Shown here piece after piece: positions 41,011-50,478 of a stretch of DNA of 64,000 bases. Location of the stretch: contig NAJO01000062.1 of assembly GCA_002077065.1 (NCBI GenBank), positions 1 through 64,000 on the forward strand. Reading direction: 5' to 3'. The translations under genes and the position numbers were made by a program. The notes beneath the pieces are model-generated. The model was not told the origin of the DNA. It ran no database searches and was given only the letters and a program-made list of their open reading frames with translations. This stretch comes from Cryoendolithus antarcticus. Lineage: Eukaryota > Ascomycota > Dothideomycetes > Cladosporiales > Cladosporiaceae. Every line of letters begins with the position of its first letter. The first letter of the stretch is position 1.

Positions 41011-41574
41011 CCTACCACAGCAGTACTGGGCTGTCGAAGGAGAGAGTGTATGATCGCAGCCAATTACAGCCCCTTGGACACTGCTGATCGAGTCTGACGT
41101 ATGCTGTTTGCCCTCGGTAACCTCCAGGGAAGACAGACAGACAATGGTCGCGCAAGATGCGCGATGGAGTTACAATTCTTAGGATGTTAGGGCGTAGGAA
41201 CCGATAAGGGAGATGTTACCCAGACAGAATAGAAATGCATGATACCTTCGACGGCTACGACAAGCAGTATGCACTGGCGCATATAACGAGAGGAACGGCG
41301 ATAGCGACTTGATGCAAGTCTACTTTGCCGAGAGCCGCACAGCTTTGGGAGGAGTGAGTATTCTGTCAGAGTCGCGCTTGCCGTGGCCCGAAAAGGAAGC
41401 TTGTCCATGCTCAAGCCTCACAGCGATATCGGCTCAGTGTAAAGTTGATGACCACATCTCTCTCTCCACAAGGGCGAGTAGCTTGAGCAGATGTGAGTGT
41501 ATCTGTGAGCGTTGCAGTAGCGTCTGACACTCGGGGAGAAGATCGAGCATACGCATCCCACTTCACTGTCGTTG
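41011..41574. promoter_or_regulatory. Divergent promoter region
   Basis: This is about 560 bases between the MFS gene (-) and the methyltransferase gene (+). No specific site is recognised. Confidence 0.45.
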
Positions 41575-42513
41575 ATGCGCCTGCAGATCGGAAGGCTGTT
41601 GCAGACAAGACGACACTTCCTTAAGCAAGTTGTACCCTCGCACGGAGAGCAGCGATCTTTATCATACCGACCGTTAGCACCGGAACCTGTGGTGAACTCG
41701 ACCTTTGCCGAAGACGTCGGCATGGACGATCGCGAGAAGTTGCGGCAACACTTCCTCGATCAACCGGCCGAGGCTCAGACAAGTCGATGGGACGCGCTCT
41801 GGAAGCAGCAAACGACGCCATGGGACCGCTCTACACCATCACCAGCACTAGTTGACACTCTCCTCGAGAAGAAATACGTCCTCGGTCCGATACCGCAAGA
41901 TGGTAAGCGAAGGAAGGCTCTTGTACCTGGCTGTGGTCCAGGGTACGACGTTCTGCTCTTCGCCAGCCATGGATATGATGCCATTGGCCTAGACGCTTCC
42001 GAAACCGCGATCGAAGCGTGTAAAGTGCTGGACGCACAACAGGGTAATGACGAATCGAAGTATCCAATCGTCGACAGCTCCATCGAACGCGGCTCAAGAA
42101 CGTTCGTACTTGCGGACTTTTTCATGAATGACTTCTTGAAGGCGTCTGATGCACCTCAATTCGACATAATCTACGACTACACATTCCTATGCGCACTGCC
42201 ACCTGCGCTGCGACCGAAGTGGGCCAAGCGAATGACAGAGCTGCTGGCGCCGAACGGTCGTCTCATATGTCTCGAATTCCCACTTTCTAAGCCCCCTTCG
42301 ACTGGTGGGCCACCACATGGGCTTTCCAGTGATCTCTACACAGAGTTGTTTAAGGCGCCGGGTGAAGATGTCAAATATGATGCGGATGGCTATGCTGTGC
42401 AGTCTGAGGGTGTTGCCGGTCGTGGCTTGAAGCGAATCGCACATTGGGCTCCGACACGGAGTCATCAGGTCGGACAGGGATCTGATCATGTGTCGATATG
42501 GAGGCATAATTGA
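41575..42513 (+). CDS. Thiol/halide methyltransferase-like SAM enzyme (TPMT family)
   Basis: The 312-residue protein carries a TPMT-family class I methyltransferase. WDALWKQQTTPWDRSTPSPAL precedes motif I (VPGCGPGYD, residues 117-125), then IGLDASETAIEACK (acidic residue after beta 2), then IIYDYTFLCALPP and LLAPNGRLICLEFP. This is the layout of plant HOL-type and fungal probable thiol methyltransferases, which methylate thiols such as bisulfide, or halides, using S-adenosylmethionine. The first 49 residues are basic and Ser/Arg-containing, fitting a mitochondrial presequence. The enzyme core begins at M50 (MDDREKLRQHF, ATG at 41722). Both starts are plausible: a long mitochondrial form and a short cytosolic form. 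Confidence 0.82.
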   Translation: MRLQIGRLLQTRRHFLKQVVPSHGEQRSLSYRPLAPEPVVNSTFAEDVGMDDREKLRQHFLDQPAEAQTSRWDALWKQQTTPWDRSTPSPALVDTLLEKKYVLGPIPQDGKRRKALVPGCGPGYDVLLFASHGYDAIGLDASETAIEACKVLDAQQGNDESKYPIVDSSIERGSRTFVLADFFMNDFLKASDAPQFDIIYDYTFLCALPPALRPKWAKRMTELLAPNGRLICLEFPLSKPPSTGGPPHGLSSDLYTELFKAPGEDVKYDADGYAVQSEGVAGRGLKRIAHWAPTRSHQVGQGSDHVSIWRHN

Positions 42514-43683
42514 CGATTTGTACCGGCTCTAAAGCTCATAGCTTGACCACGGTTGCACAACTGCCACTTCTCCGACAGTTCTGGATGCCTTGCAAAGCTG
42601 CTTTCATGGAAACCACTGTAAACTCAAGATACAGTGTAGCGTCATTGAATAGAGGGTGCTTCACATGCCTCGACGATGCTCCACATCCGTCTCTCACCGC
42701 TGAACAGCAGATTGAACTCGCTACCGCAGCTGTGAATGTACTAACAGGTGCGCAGACAGGCATTTGATGCTCGGGGTAAGCGTGACTGCATTCCATCGCC
42801 CTCCAGATGGGTCATATGGTCGACGAGATGTGCGAACAAGATGTTCAGCTACGTGAATTTTGATAGTGCTGCCTCAGGTATCAAGCCCCGTTCAATGATG
42901 GCCGCCTGATCCATCAACTTCACTCCCTAAACACGGTGTGGCACACACACAACTACTCTATTGTCTTCAGCTACGCAGTTGGAACTGGAGTGTATACTGC
43001 GGTCACTCCGCAATCTCTGTGGACTGCTCGCTGGAACTCTCCGACACCGGCTAATGCGGCATTTGCTTGAGCTTGGCGATGACTACTTGGAGAGTCGGAT
43101 CGATATGATGAATTTACCATCGCGATGCTGATACTCATCGAAGAGACAGGATAGCAGGTCAGGTTCGTGGCCACCCTGCTTGGTGAGCACGAGTCCGAAC
43201 GTCCTTGCCGCTATGGTTGACCACTTCGCAAAGGCCCATGCCTTGTTCGAGCAACCCAGCTTGAGGATAGACCTTCGGCATCCGGCAAAGCTCATGTACG
43301 GAATTTTCGCGCACTGCAGGAGCCTCCACTTTATCGTTTCTAATACCGAGCAGCGCGATGCTGAAGAACGAACGGGAAGGTGCTACAGCTCTTTGCTGAC
43401 GGGTTAGCGCAGCGTTTGTCTAAGGATGCGGTATTGAGTGGTTTGATATCTTTCTACAATCTCCTATCGTCTTCGCCAGCCGCGCCTTTCACCTACGATC
43501 ACCTAGTCATATCCTCATCACCTGCAGTAGAACGTCACGATCGACTCATTAACCGAGTTCACCTGAGAAACCGCGCCTTTCAAGTTCGGCATACCGAGCG
43601 ATAGCGATTGCGATTGCTCGATCGCAGTCTGTTTCGCTTGACTTACTTCTACCTTGACTAGATCCTCTTCGACACAGGCCAGT
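42514..43683. other. Gene-poor region of 1.2 kb
   Basis: No convincing gene is seen between the methyltransferase stop and the second MFS start. Open frames on both strands are short and have no domain. The 3' end probably holds the MFS promoter. Confidence 0.4.
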
Positions 43684-45883
43684 ATGTCTTCGTCGGAGGG
43701 CTCAGTGGAGAAAGAGAAGGAACATGAGGCGGACCGACCAAGGCATGCGAATCGACATTCAGTCATGTCGTATGAGGACCCCATGTCGCCCGTCTCGAAC
43801 TCCAGCGATACCGACAGCATATCGACTACCTCAGACCACTCCGAGCATTCCTACCACAGTCGCTACAGCCATGACTACTACGGCAACGAGCTGCGACCTC
43901 ACCTCTCCCGCGTCTCATCGACAGGCGCAGTCGGCGGCGTGATACCCACGCAGCTCTCGCGATCGCGGACGAACAAGAGTACGGTCACGAATAACACCAT
44001 AGACCCGGCTTTCGAGGTGGACTTCGAGATTGGCGACAAGGGTAACCCTCAGGATTGGCCGACATGGTACAAGGGAATAATCATCGGTGTAATGTCATAT
44101 GCGACTACTAGCGTTGTTCTCTACTCGACATCATACACTTCAGCAATACCCGGCATGCAGACGGAGTGGGGGATTAGCGATAACACTGGAATATTGGGTG
44201 TCACGACGTATATGCTTGGTATGGCCTGCGTATGTCCCCCTCACCATAGCTGGACCTCACTGGCGCCAGTGTTGTGTCGTTGGCAATATCTGGACCATTG
44301 ATGAACAAGGGAGCAGAGGAGCTGACTCAATGTCGCAGGGTGCGGTCGTACTTGCGCCACTGTCCGAAATGTATGGGCGACGGCCGATATACATAGTAGC
44401 TCTTGGGTTCTTCGTCATCTTCGTCATAGGTTGCGCAGTGGCTAACAACATCGAGACAATATTGGTACTTCGTGAGTGTGCCCTTCTGCTACGTTTGCAC
44501 ATTTCGAAAATAGGCTGGCACCGGATCGTCTACGACCAAGTGCAGCACGATAGACTGACTCCTTCCTCCAGGCTTCTTCGGTGCTTTCTGCGCCGCAGCA
44601 ATGGTGTCAAACGCTCCTGGCACCGTCAATGACATCGCGGACGAAGAGCATAGAGCGCTCGCATTCTCAATCTGGTCGGTGGGTCCGATGAACGGCCCTG
44701 TGATCGGTCCTGTCGTGGGTGGTTTTGTCTTCCAGTACTTGGGATGGCGATGGGTGAGTACAACTGAGAAGACACTGCAGTCTCTTGACTGACCCAACGC
44801 AGACTAATTGGATCGTCGTGATCGTTGCTGGAGGAGCCTGGGCTGCTGTGGCTGCAATACAGGAGACCTACACGCCTGCCATATTGCGGAAGAGAGCTGC
44901 AAAGAAGCGAAAAGAGACTGGCGACGATCGATACTGGAGCCGTTATGATGATAAGCAAGCGTTCTGGCCACTTCTGAAGGTCAATCTGTCAAGACCCTTC
45001 GTGCTGACCGTGACAGAATCGATTCTGTTCGCAAACCCTTTGTCTGTACGCCTTGTACATCACTGACACCAATCGCAGCATATTCTGGGACGTCTACATC
45101 GCTCTGGTCTACGGCATCCTCTATCTCTGCTTCGTGGCATATCCCATCGTCTTCCAGCAGATCCGCGGCTGGAATGCAGGCATCGGAGGCCTCGCGTTTG
45201 TCGGCATAGGAATCGGCTCCATGATCGTGATCTGTGCTGAGCCTCTTATCCGCCGCATGATCAATGCCCACAAACCAGACCCTGAGACTGGCAAACCTCC
45301 CCCAGAAGCCGGCGTCAGCGTCGTCTGCATCGCTGCTGTACTTCTACCGATCGGCGAGATCTGGTTCGCATGGACAGGCACTCCTGACCACCACTGGATC
45401 GTGCCCATACTAGCCGGCATCCCCTTCGGAATGGGCAATTGCGGCATCTTCATCTACGGCTCCAACTACCTAGTGCATTCCTACGGCATCTACGCGGCCT
45501 CTGCGCTAGCCGGCAACACAGTGCTACGAAGCATTCTTGGTGGCACACTTCCGCTCGCCGGACCTGCCATGTATCGTGCTCTCGGACCCCACTGGGCTGG
45601 CACAACACTCGGTCTACTCGAAGCGTTCTGCATACCCATTCCCTTCATCTTCTACCGATATGGGCATAGGATCCGATTGAAGAGTAAGCTGATAAGATCT
45701 ATGGAGGAGGATCGCCAGAAGATGGAGGGGAAGCGACGAAGGGCTGATGAGAAGGCTGCGAAGAGAGCTGAGGCCGAGGCAGAAGCTGGTGCTGGTATGG
45801 AGACCGGAGCTGCTGTTGCTGAAGTGGAAGAGATTAGGATCACGGGCAAGGATTTAGAGAAGGGGATGGTGGAGACGCGATGA
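43684..45883 (+). CDS. MFS transporter, DHA1 polyamine/drug type, five exons
   Basis: Exons are 43684-44229, 44339-44471, 44572-44753, 44803-45026 and 45079-45883 (629 residues). Introns are 109, 100, 49 and 52 nt. Donors are GTATGT, GTGAGT, GTGAGT and a weak GTTCGC, the last chosen because it joins TESIL to IFWDVYIALVYGILYL without extra residues. Splicing links YMLGMAC to GAVVLAPLSEMYGRRP (motif A) and ILVLR to FFGAFCAAAMVSNAPGTVND. Downstream lie GPMNGPVIGPVVGGF and CFVAYPIVFQQ. These are marks of the fungal Flu1/Tpo1-like DHA1 subgroup, exporters of drugs or polyamines. The N-terminal 120 residues are Ser/Asp-rich. The C terminus is a charged Glu/Lys/Ala helix of about 70 residues. Substrate unknown. 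Confidence 0.9.
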
Positions 45884-46519
45884 GAGATTGCCATCGTTTG
45901 CCGTCAACGATTATAGCGAGGCGTTGGTATTGATGCAGGGTATGTGTGTGCCCACCCAGCGGCTGGAGCATGAGGGTCATGACATGGATAGACTAGACAT
46001 ACAATAATGATGCGGACGAAGCACCTGCAACACGTTCGGCTGTATGCCTGAGGCTGCCACTTCACGTGACGCCAAGAGGCGTTCCTCTCAATCTGCCGAG
46101 GCCTGGCGTGTTTCCCCGGTTCCCCATGACAGCACATGTCTGTTTGACTTCGACCACACCCGGTAGTCCGAGGCATGCCATGACCGACATCGTAGAGCCT
46201 CCACGCGCCTCGACTGCGGAGTAAGGCTCTACCCAGCAACATGAATGGCTCGGGCGTGGTCGGAGCCAGCGGCCGTGCTCTTACTGAATGACTGGTCATG
46301 TCTTTTGGTACATAACCTCTCTTGGCTGACCCTCGGTTGGTTTCGTGACGTGGTATAGGTTTTGTAGCTTTCCTACTGTCTACCCATTACCTTTCTTTAC
46401 CTTTGTCAATCGTAAGAAAGTCATCTATATTTCCTATCACCCTTCCAATAAATACGCTGGCAGACCGCCTCAAGCAAGTTGTTGCAGCAGTAACCTCCGC
46501 CCTCCCTACACTTCCAACC
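45884..46519. promoter_or_regulatory. Upstream region of isocitrate lyase gene
   Basis: This is about 640 bases without a coding signal. A CCCCGG element at 46114-46119 fits the loose CreA consensus (SYGGRG on the opposite strand), consistent with glucose repression of isocitrate lyase in fungi, but one such hexamer is weak evidence. Confidence 0.35.
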
Positions 46520-48326
46520 ATGGGTGCCGCAGATGCCGAGGAGCAGAAGTTCCAGGATGAGGTCAAGCAGTTGAAGGAGTGGTGGACGGACTCGAGATGG
46601 AGGTTCACGCGCCGGGCGTATACTGCTGAGCAGATCGCTACCAAGCGGGGTAATCTGAATATCCAGTATCCCAGTAATGCTATGAGCAAGAAGTTGTGGC
46701 AGACCGTGGAGCAGAGATTCTCTGTACGTATAGCTTGGACGACGTGATGAGAGAGCTTAGAAGTAGAGGCTTACAGACTGTAGAGCAAGGAAGCTAGCTT
46801 CACCTATGGCTGTCTCGACCCGGTCATGGTCACGCAGATGGCCAAGTATCTCGACACTGTCTACGTCTCCGGCTGGCAATCGAGCTCCACGGCGTCTGCT
46901 ACCGACGAGCCCGGTCCAGATCTTGCAGATTACCCATACACCACTGTCCCGAACAAGGTCCAACATCTGTTCATGGCCCAGCTGTTCCACGACCGCAAGC
47001 AGCGTGAGGAGCGCCTTTCTACACCAGTCAGCGACCGCTCCAAAGTCGCCAACACAGACTTCCTGCGCCCTCTTGTGGCTGATGCCGACACTGGCCATGG
47101 TGGTCTGACAGTGGTCATGAAGCTCACCAAGCTGTTCATTGAGAAGGGTGCTGCTGGCATACATATTGAGGATCAAGCTCCAGGTACAAAGAAGTGCGGA
47201 CACATGGCCGGCAAAGTGCTCGTGCCCATCAGCGAGCATATCAATCGCCTCGTGGCCATCCGCGCTCAAGCCGACATCATGGGTACAGCTCAGTCCCGCC
47301 CCTTAGCCAGCATATCCAGACTACTGACAACTCAACAGGCACCGACCTCCTCGCCATAGCCCGCACAGACTCCGAAGCCGCCACCCTAATAACCTCCACC
47401 ATCGACCCCCGCGACCACGCCTTCGTCCTCGGCTCCACAAACCCCGCCCTCCAACCCCTAAACGATCTAATGCTCGCCGCCGAAGCCAGTGGCAAGTCCG
47501 GCGCAGCCCTCCAAGCCGTAGAAGACGCCTGGAACGCTACCGCCTCGCTCAAACTCTTCCCCGAAGCAGTCGCAGACACCATCAACGCAGGCGTGCACGT
47601 CGACAAAGCCGGGCTCATCTCAGAGTTCGCTCGCTTGAGCAAGGGCAAGAGCAACAGCGAGGCGAGAGCTATTGCTAAGGGCTTGACGGGCGTGGACGTG
47701 CATTTCGATTGGGATGCGCCCAGGACGAGGGAGGGATACTATCGCTACCGTGGGGGCTGCGAGTGTGCGGTCAATAGGGCGATCGCGTATGCGCCTTATG
47801 CTGATTTGATCTGGATGGAGAGTAAGCTGCCGGACTTCAAGCAGGCGAAGGAGTTTGCGGATGGGGTGCATGCTGTTTGGCCGCAGCAGAAGTAAGTCCT
47901 TGTCCTTGTCGTAACTTAAGAGCGTAATGTGCTAATGACTCGATCTGCAGGCTCGCCTACAACTTGTCCCCGTCTTTCAACTGGAAAGCCGCCATGCCCG
48001 CCTCGGAGCAAGAAACCTACATCAAGCGTCTCGCGGCTCTCGGCTACTGCTGGCAGTTCATCACGCTCGCGGGTCTGCACTCCACGGCTTTGATCTCCAA
48101 CTCCTTCGCGCGCGCGTTCGCGAAGAGCGGTATGAGGGCCTACGGCGAGCTGATCCAGGAGCCGGAGATGGAGCAAGGTGTTGAAGTCGTCACGCACCAG
48201 AAATGGAGCGGTGCGAACTACGCTGATGAGTTGTTGCGGATGGTGAGTGGAGGCGTAAGCTCGACGAGCGCTATGGGTGCGGGAGTTACGGAGGATCAAT
48301 TTAAGGTTGGCGGAGGGGGGCATTGA
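46520..48326 (+). CDS. icl1: Isocitrate lyase, four exons
   Basis: Exons are 46520-46723, 46784-47282, 47339-47891 and 47951-48326, giving 543 residues, the usual length for fungal isocitrate lyase. The introns (60, 56 and 59 nt) have donors GTACGT, GTACAG and GTAAGT, and the last two have CTGAC/CTAAT-type branch sites. The active-site signature K-K-C-G-H is at 204-208 (Cys206). Flanking motifs include [31 protein letters not shown] and [20 protein letters not shown]. The enzyme splits isocitrate into glyoxylate and succinate in the glyoxylate bypass, normally in peroxisomes. The C terminus (KVGGGGH) is not a PTS1, so targeting, if peroxisomal, must use another signal. The ATG at 46520 has a good CCATGG context. 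Confidence 0.95.
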
Positions 48327-48739
48327 GGAGATGACTAGGAAGGGTGAGGGAATATACGTGTGTATGTAGGTGCGCTATGTATTTGGGTATCTTGCAAGAA
48401 TGAAAGAGCATCCAAACTCCAAACTCCAAACTCCTGTTCTACAAATGAAATTGTGTAAACGCCTTCTGGCGCACATGTAAAGCGAGGGTGCTGTAACTCG
48501 AAGGAAGTCTGTTGGTGTGCCGTCTGGAGAAGAGCGTAACAGCATAAGGAATCGAGATGCTTCGGCCTCGTCGAGTCTGTGCACCTGAGAGAAAACCGGG
48601 ATTATGTGGGATTGGCGATCAATGTTACGGTCGAGGTATTTGGCGATGTTCGACGAGGCGCGACTTCACGGTGTCAGGTCTTTGCCTTGTCCGCCGTTGT
48701 CCAGATGACCAGCCCAAGCCAAACGCTTCACGTGCACTA
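48327..48739. other. Convergent gap
   Basis: This lies between the stops of isocitrate lyase (+) and the small CxxC gene (-). It carries the CCAAACT triplet repeat at 48412-48432 and no coding signal. Confidence 0.45.
48412..48432. repeat. Three tandem CCAAACT heptamers
   Basis: Three perfect tandem copies of CCAAACT lie in the presumed 3' UTR of isocitrate lyase. Confidence 0.8.
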
Positions 48740-49180
48740 TCACCTTGTTCCAGATCCGGTCGTTAAGGCGTAAGCCCGCTCACGAGGAGCCGAAGCCCTT
48801 GCTGCTCGGCACTGACACCATCGCCACAGCGTCCCGGTGCCGTTGCAGGTCGCGCATGGGCTGGCACCTTGGCTACTGCATTATCAGCATCGACATGGAC
48901 CCATGTAGGGACAGGACCACACTTACGATCTGTTGCCAGAGCAGGCCTCACAACGCTCTGTGACCTTTCCATCAAAGCATCCGTTGACCACGCACGGTCG
49001 CAGCGGCACTTCGTAGAGCGCCCGAAGGCTCGACAAATCAGTGGGGACCGCTGAGAAAGTGCGTGGAGCTGACATGTCGACGTCGTCGGTGGTCGCAGAT
49101 CCGTTGTTGTCACCCACGGCGGAGTCTCGCTTGTTCGAGTTGTCGTCCTTGTCTTGTTGGTCTTTCTTCTCGTCCACCAT
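48740..49180 (-). CDS. Small CxxCxG-motif protein, two exons
   Basis: Exon 1 is 48927-49180 and exon 2 is 48740-48875. The intron of 51 nt (48876-48926) has a GTAAGT donor, a GCTGATAAT branch region and a GCAG acceptor, in phase 2. The 129-residue product starts MVDEKKDQQD with a charged, disordered 50 residues. A cysteine module follows: CVVNGCFDGKVTERCEACSG, then PCATCNGTGTLWRWCQC after the splice. CEACSG and CATCNGTG resemble the CxxCxGxG zinc-binding repeats of DnaJ-type zinc fingers, so a small zinc-binding protein is likely. The second half of the module is created only by splicing, which supports the model. Function is unknown and no J domain is present. Confidence 0.7.
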
Positions 49181-50478
49181 CGAGCTTAGTCAGAGCAAGC
49201 AGTAAAGTGGTAGGGTAACGTTGTAAGTTGGACGCGGAACTGCAAAAAGTCCCGAAGGTAAAGGGGTAAGTGCAGCGTCGGGCGTATGAAAGGAACAAGG
49301 AAGCGAACAGAGAAGCGAAGCCGAGTGAAGAGTGTTACAAAGATGACGAAGATGACAGTGCTGCTGACGAGCACTCCATATACTCGATTAACTTCTGAGG
49401 CGGCTCACCTTGCCACTATCTCCCAAGGTCATGTTGCATAGGCGATGGCTCTACGAGAACACAGCCCTACTATTTCGGCCTGCGACCGCAGGTCGCCCCT
49501 GAACGCGATCCTATATCCCGGTGCCTGGAGGTTGCAGCGAGGCCGAATGATGCCGTCTGGAGGAATAGGAGGTAGTGATATACGGGCCGCCAGTAAGAAG
49601 GAGTGCCGTGTCGCCCACAAGTATCTTGTGATACAGCACCCATGTCAGCAAAGAGAGATTAGCACTCATCTGGTGACACGTTGGCAACCATGTATCTCGT
49701 GGCGTGTGTGACCGTCCCAGGAGATCGAGTGCCGGCGTACATGTATGTGCCCGAGCAGATGTCGAAGATTCTCGTGTGACATGGAAAACAAGGTGGCTGG
49801 GAATCCTCAAATTGCACTGCCCACGTGCGGAATTGCCTGATCGCGCCTCAGACTTCAGCGAGGTAGTCGTAGAAGGCCAATGAGCAGTGCGTAGGTTGCG
49901 TGTACCACACCCTATATCCTGATCACGTCCGGCCTCAGGCGTAGAGCTCCGTAACAGATCAGAGACGGATCTGCATAGCCTCACTGTCGCCTGGAGTGGT
50001 GCCGATATGACATGTCGCATGCCCGCAACACAGCCGGCGGTGCTCCGAGGCGCCTTCAGGTCAATCTCGCGGATGGAGTGGCAAATTGTACCTGCCTCGT
50101 TGGTGTCACATGAGGTGCATACCTATCAAGCTGCTTAAGGGGCATGCTTGAGCGCGGCCTCCAGGCACGTTCGGGGCCCCTTCCGGCGCCCAAAATGCAC
50201 GTCGGTTTTCTCGTCGCCGCAATGCTGCCGATGTGAGCCCGGCATCGCCTTGCATCGCCTTGCACTTTACAGGATCAGTCACTCATGTCCGTTTGCTGCG
50301 AAGAGGGCGCGTCAAGCTTGCCAACAACATTAGGCAGCGGGAGCAACCGCACTATTCTCGGCTTAGGCTTAAGAGTACAGCCTCGGTTCATCAATTCCAT
50401 GATTGCTCCAAGGTACTGTGATCTCTAGAATATGTTCACGATCATGTAGCTCTCCTACCAGCCCATGGTCCTCCAGCC
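49181..50478. promoter_or_regulatory. Divergent region of 1.3 kb
   Basis: This lies between the small CxxC gene (-) and MCC alpha (+). A 169-codon minus-strand frame (49511-50020) has no domain and mixed composition, so I leave it out. The region presumably holds both promoters. Confidence 0.4.

Noticed and set aside
45042..45078. A second possible donor (GTCTGT) for the last intron of the second MFS gene.
   Set aside because: It leaves a 37-nt intron, too short for fungal splicing, and adds residues not expected in the helix.
49511..50020. A 169-codon minus-strand frame upstream of MCC alpha.
   Set aside because: No domain and mixed composition; it probably lies in a promoter region.
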